Below are positions 46,252 to 58,108 of a stretch of DNA of 64,000 nt, piece by piece (the first letter of the stretch is position 1; the number at the start of each line of letters is the position of its first letter). Both the position numbers and the translations under genes were made by a program. Source of the stretch: Cryptomeria japonica. Taxonomy: Eukaryota; Streptophyta; Pinopsida; Cupressales; Cupressaceae. The notes under the pieces are model-generated. The model worked only from the letters and a program-made list of their open reading frames with translations. It was not told the DNA's origin and ran no database searches. Where the stretch lies: NCBI RefSeq assembly GCF_030272615.1, contig NC_081406.1, forward strand, positions 170,171,361 through 170,235,360, given 5' to 3'.

Positions 46252-46444
46252 AGATTTTTATTATTATATTATCAATTACAAAAGATTAAGATTTTATTAT
46301 TGTATTCTCAATGGTTTAATTTTGTGGTACATTTTTTACTTAGCAAGATTTTTTTTTTTTTTATTATTATATTATCAGTTACAAAAGATTAAGATTTTAT
46401 TAGTATTTTCAATGGTGGAATTTTGTGATACATTTTTCACTTCA
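46252..46444 (+). repeat. Two-copy 94-bp tandem repeat
   Basis: Copies at 46,252-46,345 and 46,346-46,444 share agattttt...attattatattatca, gttacaaaagattaagatttta, caatgg and acattttt(t/c)act. It lies just inside the left inverted repeat and is absent from the right side. Confidence 0.85.
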
Positions 46445-47278
46445 CAAAATTCTTCTAGGTAAAATTATTACATACAAATAATTTATTTCATATTTTTCTT
46501 CAAATTTATCATGCATTACATTTTTTTAATGGGGACTTAACTGCCTTCTTTATTAGTATAACATACATAGTAATATAATTAATGAAAGATATTGTCATGA
46601 TATAAATTTTAATATTGATCTACAAAAAATAAAAATTAAAAATTCTCTAATAATAAATGTTAATAATATTTAAATTATTGCTACTTACAAATAATTTAAA
46701 AAAAATAAAATTGATTGATTGAAAATATTAATAATATTAATTAATTAAAACTCTTCATGGTTGTTCTTGTCTCCAAAGTTCAAATCTTGGTACAATTTAT
46801 ATTTTCAAATGAATTTGCTTACATTGTATGTAGATTTTTTTTTTTGAAAAAAGGTGAAAGTGCCACTTAATATATTTCTTTACACAAGCTGATTCAAAGA
46901 GCTCGCGGAGAAAAGAACCAGAAAAAAAAACTCTGATCCTTGCTCGATATTACATAGAGAGGTTGTGAAACTTAAATCCCTAATATGCCACAAAAGTACA
47001 ATAAATCTTGTAATGCTCAGAATACCAAATGCCACAAATCATCCCCAAGTATCGAATGCTTCCTGGAGTATGTTGACCAAGATGAAGCCTGAATCAAAAC
47101 ATCATGAAAACTGTACACATTTACATAGCAATCCACAGTCTGCCTCGCTTCATAGATGCCCAAATCAACATCCATTCACATCATTCAGATACTGCACAAC
47201 CACAGAGCCCTGCAATTATAATACCTCACATACCAACTTTTTATAATTATGAAAATAACTGCATAACCATGTGCAATA

Positions 47279-47812
47279 TTATCCTGTATCCATGTCCTCC
47301 AAAATTATTTTTCTATGGATTGGAAAAGAATCGAGATCACAATTTAGACCCGTCATATTAAGTTCCACCTTGGAACTTTCCATATTTGCCAAATGATCTG
47401 CAACTTGGTTTCCTTCTCTATACACATGTGAAATAGTAAAATTTACAAATGTATCAATGAGTGCCCATGCTTGTTCAAGCAAATATCTTATCTGCCAATT
47501 TTCAATATTTCTCTTTATGCAAGTGTTGATAATAATAGCTGAGTCACCTTCGAAGTGAATATAAGAGATGTTCAATTTTTTAACTAGTATAATGCCTTCA
47601 AGCAAAGCATATGCCTCTGCGTAGTTTTTAGTACTCGGTGGAATGGAAACAAACTTTAAAGGAAAAACACACCCTGTGTGGTCCCTAATGCATACTCCTA
47701 CTCCTGCATCACCCAAATTCCCTTTAGAGGAGACATCAAAATTCAATTTAAAATGTGTTGAATTCGGAGGACACCATTTCACTTTATTTCTATCAATTTT
47801 ACTAATCCTCAC
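47279..47812 (-). pseudogene. LINE A RNase H domain
   Basis: This is an open stretch of 177 residues at the ORF2 C-terminus. It shows WCPPNSTHFKLNFDVSSKGN (the first acidic position in LNFD), AGVGVCIRDHTG, YAEAYALLEGI, FEGDSAIIINT and ISHVYREGNQVADHLANME, the standard plant LINE RNase H series. The domain degrades RNA in the RNA-DNA hybrid during insertion. It is the best-preserved RNase H here; the paralogue in LINE C is at 45,100-45,620. Confidence 0.9.
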
Positions 47813-48307
47813 TCTCAGAAAGCAAGGCGATACAGGAATAGAGATGCCCTTCCAACAATTAATAACTTGACCATTCCAAGAAGTAAATCCCCTAGTTGGA
47901 TTGAACTAATTTGAAATATGAGCATTAACCAGTTCTGATACTGATTTTTCAATGTAATTGAAAACATCAAAAAGAGGAGATGTCTTCTTTCTAAAAATAC
48001 GCTTATTTCTTTCCCACCAAAGTGACCATACTACTGTGCATGGGATCACTTTCCAAATGCATGCAAAAAGAGAGGATGAGTATAAGATTGGTCAGGACTG
48101 GAACAAATATCATACATTATTTGGAAGAGGGATGCTAAAGGAAAGTTTAGCAAGCACAAACATCCAACAATAATGAGCAAAATCACATTGGAGGAGGAGA
48201 TGATCTAACATTTCATTATGCTCACCACAAAGTACACAGGCAAATGGAGGTGCAATATTCAATTTATCAAGTCTCTCACTGGTAAGTATTCTCTTGTGTA
48301 GAGCAAG

Positions 48308-50394
48308 CTAAGAAAACATCCTTGCCTTGGGAAGAATACTGTTGTTCCAACATAATTTATAATCTCTTTGTGAATAAGATTGAACTGACATATGATGAAT
48401 TGCCTTATACCCTTCCTTGATAGAGTACTTTCTTTTCTTCACAAGGCACCATATCAATTTGTCCGAACCATTAGAGATTAAAATAATGCGGTTCTTGAGA
48501 ATCAAAGAAAATTTTACCTTTTGAGCCGGGGAGATTGGGAGTGAAGTTGGATTCTTCCAAATGACACGATTTGAAGGCTTCTCAAGATCATCTATGTAAT
48601 CATAAAGGTAAGATCCCCATTGAGTAATAAATACGGGGATTGCATCTACTAGAGATTCCTCAAGATTAAGAGGGGGGAGACCACTCCATGAATCATGCTA
48701 GAAGTTGACATCTTTGCCATTATGTACTTGCCAAGATAAATATCTAGTAATCACATTCCTAGAAGCCATCATGAAGTTCCAAACTGCAGAGCCTGATGGA
48801 GGATCAAGGATAGTAAAAATACGTGATGGGGTAGGAGTATCTAAATACTTTTCTTGCATAATTTGACATCACAAAGCATGTGGTTTTACATATTTATATT
48901 CCAAACCAATTTTCCCCCAAAGGCCTTGTTCCTTTTTGAAAGATCATGTAGACCAACCCCGCTCGTAGATTTACCTGTAGTCATTTTGTTGAGAGACACA
49001 AGCAAGATCTTTTTATCTTCTGAAAAATTACCTTTCCAAATAAAATTCCGAATAATTTTCTCAATATGGGAAACAATAGATTTTGGGGCTTGAAGGATTG
49101 AAATGTAGTAGTTTGGGATTGTAGCCAGAACAATTTTGACAAGAAGGGTTTTGCCTGACAGAGATAACCATCTAGCTTTCCACACAAAAATTCTTTTAAT
49201 CTGTCAATCACATAATTTCAAAAAGAGGGTTTCCCTGCTCCCATGAAGAAAGGGATGCCCAAGTACAAAGATGGAAGAGAATCCACTGGAAAGCCCAATG
49301 TCTGGATAATGCTGTTAGACACCAATTCAGAAGTATTAAATATGAATAATTTAGATTTCTGGGCATTGATTTTCTGCCCAGATCCGGAAGTATATATGTC
49401 CAACATTTTCTTAATATGACTTGTTTCTTTAATGTTGGAACAACCAAATAAAAGTGTATCATCTGCAAATAAAGTGTGGGTGATGGAAATTGAAGTATTA
49501 GGGATGCATATCCCCTTCCAAAGATCCAGAGTCAGCTATTTATTGACCAATCTGCTAAAAGCTTCTGCCATGATAATGAAGAGAAAAAGGTGATAGTGGG
49601 TCACCTTGTTGAACTCCTTGAGTGGCTCAAAAAAACCCAAAAGGGTTACCATTAATAATAACTGAGAAATGTGCACCAGATAGACAATTTTTGATCCATT
49701 TGCACCACTTATACGGAAAGCCAAACTTTTTAAGCACTTTCAAAAGAAAAGACCAACATACTTTATCATATGCTTTCAACATGTCTAATTTAGCTATGAA
49801 AGCATGGGACTGTGAAGAGTTAATTGAGTGCAAAGCTTCATGGGCCACAAGTGCACCTTCCAGTGTTTCCCTACTAAGAACAAAACCTCCTTGTTGAGGA
49901 GATATTACTTTAGGTATCAAGTATTTTAACCGGAGATAAATAGCTTTTGTGAAGATCTTGTAAACTGTATTACACAAGGAGATAGGCCTAAAGTTTGCAA
50001 AAGATTGAGGGTTGTTGGATTTGGAGATAAGAGCAAGATGTGTTAAATTGAAGTTCTTGAGTATAAAAGATTTTTGTCTTGACTCCTCCAAAGCCATTAA
50101 AAGATCAAAACTTAAAACGTCCCAACACTTTTGAAAGAATAGCATGGTGAAACCGTCAGGACCTGGAGACTTGTCAGGAGCCATCGAAACTACCACCTCT
50201 TGAAGTTCATCAAGAGAGAAAGGTTGCATGAGATAATCATTATCACACTGTGAAATCAGACAAGGGATGGAATCTAGCAATAACTCAACATTGGACTCCT
50301 CAGGAACAAAAGGAGGAGAAGGAACAAGAAGATTTTTAAAGAAGAGTTCACCCTCTTCCCTAATTTCTTGTTCATTAGTTAATTTTATCCCCAA
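48308..50394 (-). pseudogene. LINE A reverse transcriptase and zinc-binding region
   Basis: The first open part (49,627-50,394, 255 residues) has SMAPDKSPGPDGFTMLFFQKCWD, ANFRPISLCNTVYKIFTKAI, SPQQGGFVLSRETLEGA and FIAKLDMLKAYDKVCWSFLL with the first catalytic aspartate. A frameshift near 49,627 moves the rest; the catalytic LFADDTLLF lies at about 49,460 in another frame, so the polymerase is split. Then KINAQKSKLFIFN, SLYLGIPFF, LSLSGKTLLVKIVLATIP and GVGLHDLSKRNKAF lead into the zinc-binding region near 48,300-48,500. In life this enzyme copies LINE RNA at the nicked target. Confidence 0.92.
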
Positions 50395-50727
50395 AGAAGA
50401 GGCATTTATAGAAAAGATAGTAGATGCATCTTGCTTAATCTTTGCAGATGCTTGAAAGAACTTAGAATTTTTATCCCCATCTTCTAGCCATAGCTCCGTT
50501 GATTTTTGTCTCCAATACTCCTCCTCTCTAGAGCATAATTCTTTCTAGTATCTTTTTAAATGCTTATGCCTTGAGAAGGTTTCAGGATTAATCCCATTAG
50601 AAAAGATAAGTTCATTGATGTCCTTTAATTCCTTCTCTACATTTGATTTCTCTGCAAAGATGTTTTTGAATACTTCCCTATTCTAGACTTTGATATTTGC
50701 TTTTACAAACTGCATTTTCATATAAAG

Positions 50728-51555
50728 TTAAAACATTTTGTTCCCCCTACAGAAGGGGGTACTTACCCACCATTGACGAAGCAGAGCATGAAAGTGTGGG
50801 TGCCGAAACCACATTCTTTCAAATTTAAAAGAAGGTCTATGATGAGAAGCTTCATGTTTATCCAAGCATAATGAGATAGGAAAATGGTCAAATCCAGAGA
50901 ATGATAGAATATTAGAGCTGAAAGTATATTTTTGAAGGATCCATTCATATGAAGTGAAAAACCTGTCCAATCCACTTGCTATATGAAGGGAAGTTCTCTG
51001 GTTTGTCCATATAAATTGACCATTAGAAGGTGAAATGTCATAAAGGGCGTTATCATACACAAAAGATCTAAAGTCATCAATCACCTTAGAAGCAATAGGG
51101 TTCCCTCCCTGTTTCTCATCCTGAGACAAAATGACATTAAAATCACCTCCTAAGATGATTTTATGAGCTCCCTGCTGATGGATTTGATAAGATAAGGTAT
51201 TCCAAAGAGCATGTTTCTCATGAGGAGTTGTTGGACCATAAATATTAAAGAGAAGAAAGGATAAATAAAAAATTTCAATAAGAATAAGATGCCAATTTGT
51301 CCCTTGGTTCAAGGTTTTTGCTTTGATTGTCATGGGATTCCACAATGTAAGAATACCACCGGAAGCCCCTACTGAAGGAACATGTATGAAATCCCATAAA
51401 GTCTATTTTTTAAAAATATTTTGAGAGGCTTCATCAGAAAGCTTTGTTTCTTGCAATAAAATGATGTCTACTTGGGAGGAATCCAACTGCTGCTTCATCC
51501 ATCCCCTCTTGTCAGAGGCATTCAAACCTATGACATTCAAAGATATGATCCTCAT
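50728..51555 (-). pseudogene. LINE A endonuclease domain
   Basis: ORF2 starts at 51,555 with MRIISLNVIGLNASDKRGWM and continues DIILLQETKLSDEA. An in-frame TAG lies at 51,405-51,403, after which the frame goes on with GASGGILTLWNP, LLFNIYGPTTPHEK, IILGGDFNVILSQDEK and SGFDHFPISLCL. These are the APE-type endonuclease motifs (QETK, NVYGP, GGDFN, SDH-like) that nick target DNA. The single stop divides an otherwise well preserved domain. Confidence 0.92.
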
Positions 51556-51674
51556 TGCACCCGGTCTTGAGTGGGGTGAAAAATTGTCTACAATTGTAGA
51601 CTAGATACTAGCTGCAATCTCTTCTTGGATTTTAAGAATCCTGGGCTTCCAACCTCTTTTTTTAGGTGTTTTAG

Positions 51675-53497
51675 TTAACAAAGGAGATGAAGAGACTGAT
51701 TGAACAAGCGAGAGATGTTGAGAAAAATCAAAATCAAGCTGTGTGGGAGGTTGAAAAGGCTAATATGAACTATCTTCAGCCACAAGGTGATCAACATGAC
51801 TAAACTCCAAAATGGGTGGTGAAGTATTAAGAGCGAGAGGCATAACATCAACAAAAGGGACATCCTGAATTTTTGAGAATTCCTCGAGAGAAATTTCATC
51901 AATCAAGTTCGATGTAACAAAGGCATTTGATGAGGGTCCAACAGTGGGAAGATTGCGATCAACTACATGGAAAGGTTGGCAATTAAATATCAAGCTATGA
52001 ATCAAATTATCATTTGGATTCTGTGAAATAGAGATTTCCTGGTCTTGAGAATTTGAGGGTCCCACGGAAGTTAAACTCAGAAAAAAAGAAGTAAACTACC
52101 TAAAGAGAGAGGAAGCAAATATGTTCTTGTACAACAAATCAACCAGGATTGGAGAGCAGTGGATCTTAAAAGATATTTTCTTGTAGCTACCCACAAATTT
52201 TGCAGTGAACATGAACCAGAGATAACAACCTGATATTGAGGAGAATTCTTCAAATTGGAGGGCCTTGTTCTTTTTTATTTTGGAAGTAAAACGTCTATCA
52301 TACAACCCGAAAAGAATTGAGAAGAAATCATAGAAAGAGGAGGATCTGCCTATAACTGAATACCTTGGAAAGGTCTTGCAATATTATCAACATTATTTAG
52401 AGGTATGGGACTCTCTAATAAGTCAGCTACACTTGATGTCCCACTTGGTTTAGAAGAAGGAGATGCAACAGACTGATAAAAGGAGCATTTATGGAAATCA
52501 GTCACAAAATCCTTACAAACCCTAACTGCATCAATACCCCCGATCCTTGACATTGCAAATTAAAATGGTCCAATTTATCTATACGGTCATCAACATCTCT
52601 GGTACCCTGTATGCAAATGACTTGATTCCATTTCCCTATGGAGGAAGTCATTAAAATAGACTTGGGAAGTGGCTTTGTGAGGTTTAGCAATAGGCATACC
52701 CTGACGGTTAAATGGGCAAGTTCATATGGGATAAGGTCACGCTTGATAAAAATACCCATTTGATTAGCCAAAATTTCCACAATATCTGGATCACAATACT
52801 CAAGTGGGAGCCTCGAGAGAGTAATCCAAAAAGGCATGAAAAGGGGGGGAACTAAATCTAGACTAAAATTTGGAACCCATGCTAAAGTGATAATACCAAC
52901 CCCCTTACAAAACCACCCCTTATATCTATGCACATGATTTCTATGTTCTTTGGAATAAAAAATGGCAATAAAAAATAGAGATTGCTTATCCATAAAAAAA
53001 ACCTCCTTCAAGCCCAGCCAATTCTGTTTAGCCCAAAATGAAAGTTGCATAAAGGAAATAGTAGAATGTAGTTTACCAATGAGGGCTGTCGCACGTAACA
53101 GGTCTATTTGAGGCTAAATAAGATGGTCCGAAAAAATGATCTTATACACACCCTTCGATTTGCTTGATTCTCTTGTATTAGCAACATTCTTGACCTTCGG
53201 AGCGACTGGAACTTGACTACCATCTTTAGCTGTATCATTTGAGAGTTGCCCACTACCTTCTGCATCCGAATATTGTGCTAGTGAATCAGGAAGAGATGTG
53301 CAAGGGGTTTTCTTTCTCCAGTTTTGTGTAACCTCTTTTGGTTTGAAGGGTGCTCCTTGGCGCAAGTTGTTTATTGGAAGATTGTTTGGGGTTGAAAGAA
53401 ATTTGGGGTTTATCAACTGGGTATTGTTTGGCCAGGTCACATATGCTGGAAGATTAACAGGGTTATCCTGCGACTCAGATAGAGAATGATGTGACAA
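51675..53497 (-). pseudogene. LINE A ORF1 (DUF4283-type)
   Basis: It starts with MSHHSLSESQDNPVNLPAYV at 53,497; a stop at about 53,113 is followed in frame by the DUF4283 region (52,502-53,050): LFFIAIFYSKEHRNHVHRYK, MPFWITLSRLPLEYCDPDI, LLNLTKPLPKSILM. Frameshifted remains extend to 51,675, shortly before ORF2. The role in related elements is RNA binding. No intact zinc knuckle is visible, and at least two disruptions are present. Confidence 0.85.
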
Positions 53498-53664
53498 CGG
53501 TGGTGTCCCCTCACAAATGTTAAAAGGGGCCTATGGTGTTTGATCTAGTCGACGTTCAAACCGATGTCGCGAGAACATTCATTCTCTCCCCTTACCTTGC
53601 AATCTGCTTGAAAACCATTGGACTCCACCAAAAGAACGCCTATCCTTTGATATTTGTTTGTAGA

Positions 53665-55124
53665 TTTTAATATTTGCATACAATTGTATTTAAATTTTAT
53701 ATTTTAAAACCAATTCATTTATATCACGAATAATTATAACTAATAAATGCAATTTTTTAATTATGCAATTTCCTACCCTTTAATATGTTATTGAAAGTAT
53801 ATATTTCTATCGGCGTAACCATTGCACCTTTATTTTGTGCAAGTGCTAGTTAGCCGATAGGCTATCTAATGGGAAAAACTTCAATCAGAATTGTTTGATG
53901 TCTCATGGTGGAAGTTTTCCCGGAATCAGAATCTCGCGGACAATTAATATTTACGGAGCATAGTTTTAATGATTTGTACGATGCAAAATTCAGAATGAAT
54001 ATAGTTGGAACCACTTACAGAGGTGAATAAATTCATTGCTTGCACTACCTTCTAATGTACTAACTCCAGTGACTTCAAATCTGAGACAAAAGCCAAAAAG
54101 GGCAAACCACAACTCACAACCATATGAGCACCAAAGACATCAGGCTAGGATAACATTTCCAATATGTGTCGTATTTTCTTATTGGCATCATTAACAACAA
54201 AACACAACTAGCCCAAAATCTTGAGGTAGGTTATTTGGTATGGTTTTAGTGAAGATTTTTCATCCTCTTCAAGAATATGTACGAGTCGATGCATTTTATA
54301 TTGCTTTTTTTAAATTCTAAAATAATTATATCATTACCTGTTAAATGAATGCATTGTCTTTGTTGTTTTATCTATGGTTGTTTCAATATATGACAATGAA
54401 GATAAACACCCTGCAGATAATTTCCAAATATAGGAAAAATAAGTTCCCAGATGGGGAATGTAAGCCAAGGAAGGAAGTCATTCCAAAGTTCAAGGTGAGA
54501 AAACCACGTAATAATTGTAAACAAAACATTAATATTTCCATTGATGTGCCTAGGCCACTAGACACATAGCAACAACTTTAGGTTTTTCTCAGTATGAGAG
54601 TCGTCGATCTTTCCCAAATGGTTGCACTTAGTTAAGACAATATATCGAACTATACCCTTTGGCATCATACAGATCCACTAATGAGCAACGGACATAAAGA
54701 GATGCAAGTTTTAAAGTGGTATATGCATACCTCAACAAAAGCAATTACAATTTTCAAGACAAGAAAATTCTTGATTGGTTTTTGTCATTATTGGGAATGC
54801 TGTCGGTTTTTGCCGTTATTGATAATGCTGCCGGTACAAGTTTGTGTTTTTAATTTTATTTTAATTGTAAAGGGAATTCTTACCTTCTGTTGCCTTAAAC
54901 ATATTGAAGAACCCCATTTTCATTCGGAAGCATTCCTCTGTCAAAATTTACTGATTGAATTTAAAGTTTTTGGTGATTTCTACGCTTGGGGTTATGAGGG
55001 TTAACCATGGACGGTAAATTTAATCTAATGTTTAAAAGTGATGTGCAAATTAAAATTAAATTACTCAAGAATATTGAGTAATATTTTTATTAATTTGATC
55101 AAATTTTCACAATCTATAATTGAA
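53665..55124. other. Interior of the inverted-repeat element, right of LINE A
   Basis: There is no recognisable gene. A 28-bp tandem duplication (gtttttg(t/c)c(a/g)ttattg...aatgctg(t/c)cgg) lies at about 54,778-54,834. Plus frames of 74 and 107 residues (54,345 and 54,681) lack known domains; the second has a hydrophobic middle. They may be chance or transposase debris. Confidence 0.4.
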
Positions 55125-55465
55125 TTAGTAAGTTGTTTCTAGATTTGATTGTATCTTTTTTGCATCAACGTTTCAGATCACATTCTGTGATCCATCATCA
55201 AGATGAAAGAGAGTGTCAAGAGATGTAAAAATAAATTGTAGACAAAGACTCACTTAAGTGGTATTTGAAGGGGGAGGTTTTGTGAGGATGCACAAGGAAC
55301 GAAGAGGAAAGGAGACAAAGACTTAAAGAAAAAGAAGGAAAAAAAAGTTATAAGAGCTAAGTTGAAAACTACCAAAAATAATAATGTAAAAGAAAATTAA
55401 AAGAGACTAAAAACCAAGAAAGACAAAAGAAAGCTAAATTAAGAAATAAAAAATAAATATTAAAT
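55125..55465 (-). repeat. Right terminal inverted repeat
   Basis: This is the reverse-complement partner of 45,900-46,250. It differs by substitutions and by a short insertion (cagaatgtgatc region, about 55,175-55,190). Its outer end runs into the (TA)n/(CA)n array. Confidence 0.92.
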
Positions 55466-55475
55466 TTATAAAAAA

Positions 55476-55641
55476 TATATATAAGTATATATGTATATAT
55501 GTATGTATATATCTATATATATGTATATATATATAGATATATACATACATACATATATACAGATATACAGATATATATACATATCTATACATATACATAT
55601 ATATACATAATATACATATACATCTATACACACACACACAC

Positions 55642-55694
<53 letters not shown>

Positions 55695-55808
55695 CACATA
55701 CATATACATGCGTACATATACATACACACACACATATATATCTCCATGTGTGTGTGTATATACATGTGTATATATATATATACATACATATATATATATA
55801 TATGTATG

Positions 55809-55848
<40 letters not shown>

Positions 55849-55950
55849 TATATACATATACATATAGACATATACATATATACACACATACATATGTATA
55901 TATATACATATACATATATACATGTATATGTATATGTATATGTGTATATG

Positions 55951-56026
<76 letters not shown>

Positions 56027-56052
56027 CACACACACACACACACACACACACA
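55476..56052. repeat. 577-bp compound microsatellite (TA)n/(TATG)n/(CA)n/(GA)n
   Basis: This is a continuous patchwork of ta, tg/ca, tatg/cata and, at the right end, (ga)13 then (ca)12. All six frames stay open over much of it, which creates long spurious I-Y-V-C-H proteins. It lies exactly between the right inverted repeat and the resumed LINE C. Confidence 0.97.
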
Positions 56053-57070
56053 TTCTCCTTTCTCATCCGTTTGCCTCTAAGTGTTGGCGCAAAACCATTG
56101 CCAACAATTAGAGGCAAAGTGATAGGAAAGGAGAATGTGGTTAATTGATTCTTCTTCCAACTCACATAGGACACATTACCCAATATTTCTGAACCATTCT
56201 ATTGTTAGGATTCTTCCCTGTAGTGTTGCTCATGCAAAATACCCAACTTTGGGAAGACATCTTTTATCTGAGCATAAGGAAAGGAATCTTAGTCTTTTCT
56301 AAATTCTAATTTTGGACTATAGCCTTATAGCTATCCTTAGAGTTAGAGCTCCTTGAATTTTCCCCTAGCCAAATGATTGAATCCGATCCATCTTTAATTA
56401 CTAGGGATCTCTGTTGCAAGATATCCCCAAGAGATTTTATTTCTTCCATGTCTGCTGGTAATTCTTTAAAAAATTTCCATTTCTAGCCTAATGATTAGTT
56501 ATCCTCATCCTTTTCAATATAATCTTTGACAAAGCAACCCCACCTATTTTCAGCAACAACCTTAAGGTTGATCTGTCCCAACCCTGAATCTAAAGCCGAG
56601 TAGCTGCCCCATGAATCTGACCAAAACATAGTTGTGTTCACATATTTTACATTCCATAAGATGTTGTCTAAAATCATATTTCTACAACTAAAAACAAAGT
56701 TCCAGACCCTTGCTCCTTTTGGCGGGTTTTGAGTTCTGAAAATTTCTTCTAAGCTCATGTCAACCAAGTATTTTCCTTTAAGAATTCTAACCCATTTCCA
56801 ATTAGGATCGCTATAAATTTTCCAAGTTAGCTTTTTCCCCAAAGCTTTATTATGCCATAATTGATTCCTCAAGCCAACCCCCCCAAAGCATTTGGGTTTA
56901 CAAACTTTTTCCCATGATTCTTTTCCAGAAGAAGGATCTCATTTTTTTTACTAGTTTAGTATTTGCTCCAATTGAAAGGGATAAACAAGACATGTAATAT
57001 ATATAAGGATAGCTGAAAGGATTGTCTTTAACATGATGATTCTTCCTACCCAAGAAAGCCATTTTGATTT

Positions 57071-58100
57071 CTAGGACTCCATTTTCTTGTCCATCCTTTC
57101 TCCCATCGGATCCCAAACCTTAGAGGATCTAATACCTTTGTCTAAGGGTAAACCTAGGTAAATACAAGGAATTTTCCCTTCTTTAAAATTAAGGAGAGGA
57201 AGAATATAGGACTCTGTACTCTTTTTTATATTAAATAAGAAAATCTCATATTTCTCTTTATTTACTAGTTGACCTGATGTTGAAGCATACACCCTTAGAA
57301 CTTTCTTGAAATTGACAGCTTCTCTTCTTTCAACTTTACAAAATAACATTGTATCACCTGGAAATTGCTAACGAGTCACTACCTCTACTATATTTGTGAT
57401 CATGTTACCTTTAATCATTCCATCCTGTTGATATTTGTAAAAAGCTCTACCCAAAGATTCAGCTAAAATGATAAAAAGGAAGGAAGAAATTGGATCTCTT
57501 TGTTGAAGCCCTCTAGAAGATTCAAAGAAACCTTGAGGAGATCCATTCACTAAGATTGAAAAGTGTGGAGTAGAGATGCAATAAAAAATTCAATTGATCC
57601 AATTTTTTGAAAATCCAAAGGCCTCCAGACATTTGCATAAGAACCTCCAATCTACTTTATCATATGCCTTGTTGATGTTCAATTTGATCAACATACTTGG
57701 ATGCTTGTTGATTTGTAAAGAGTGGATTGCTTCTTAGGCAATGATAACTCCATCCAAGATGGATCTCTTTGGGATAAATCTTGTTTGTTCTTCTAAGATT
57801 ATTAGGGTGGGACAATCTTCAATCTGTTTGCTAGAACTTTTGAGAAAATATTATATAAAGTATTGCAGAGTGAAATAGGTCTAAAATCCTCCAAATTTAT
57901 GGACTTGTCCCTCTTTGGGACCAACTTAATAAAAGTATTATTGATCTCCTTCAAAAACATTCCTAAATTTCTTGCTGCCTCTAAGGCTTATATTAGCTCA
58001 TTGCCTAGAATAGATCAACATTTTTGGAAAAAACAAGCTGATAATCCATTTGGCCTAGGGGATTTGTTTGGGTGGAGTTGTTTAAGATCTTTTTCAATTG
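57071..58100 (-). pseudogene. LINE C reverse transcriptase
   Basis: From high coordinate: FSIEKDLKQLHPNKSP, FFQKC, FIKLVPKRDKSINLEDFRPI and SLCNTLYNIFSKVLA (57,840-58,100). Then LIKLNINKAYDKVDWRFLCK near 57,650, NGSPQGFFESSRGLQQRDPI with SSFLFIILAESLGRA near 57,450-57,550, and VNKEKYEIFLFNIKK with CIYLGLPLDKG near 57,150-57,270. The catalytic FADD box is damaged (about 57,350 reads as DTMLF after a gap). Frames shift several times. Confidence 0.87.
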
Positions 58101-58108
58101 AGAAAATG

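Larger units (their letters stand above)
46835..53653 (-). mobile_element. Nearly full-length L1-type LINE (A)
   Basis: On the minus strand the order is complete: ORF1, endonuclease, reverse transcriptase, zinc-binding region, RNase H and a poly-A tail (11 T on the plus strand at 46,835-46,845). Candidate target duplications are ttgtatgtaga (46,824-46,834) and ttgtttgtaga (53,654-53,664), one mismatch in 11. Length is 6.8 kb. It lies inside the inverted-repeat element. Several stops and frameshifts (for example TAG in the endonuclease at 51,403 and a shift before the FADDT box) make it non-autonomous now. Confidence 0.88.
45886..56052. mobile_element. Inverted-terminal-repeat element inserted in LINE C (contains LINE A)
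   Basis: This is bounded by roughly 350-bp inverted repeats (45,900-46,250 and 55,125-55,465), each with TA-rich microsatellite outside. LINE C reading continues from 56,053 to 45,885 with essentially no loss, so the whole block is an insertion. Without LINE A (6.8 kb) and the long microsatellite the element is about 2.8 kb. It has no recognisable transposase; plus frames at 54,345-54,569 and 54,681-55,004 are uncharacterised. Long terminal repeats suggest a Mutator-like or foldback element, and (TA)n flanks are known for some plant DNA elements. No target duplication can be read through the microsatellites. Confidence 0.7.

Noticed and set aside
54345-55004. Plus frames as the transposase of the inverted-repeat element
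   Set aside because: They are short and have no DDE-like spacing or zinc finger; position alone is not evidence.
55434-56183. Long open frames on both strands (up to about 250 residues, rich in I, Y, V, C, H)
   Set aside because: They are readings of TA/CA/TATG microsatellite, in which stops cannot occur in most frames. Only the first 45 or so residues of the longest minus frame are real LINE C sequence.
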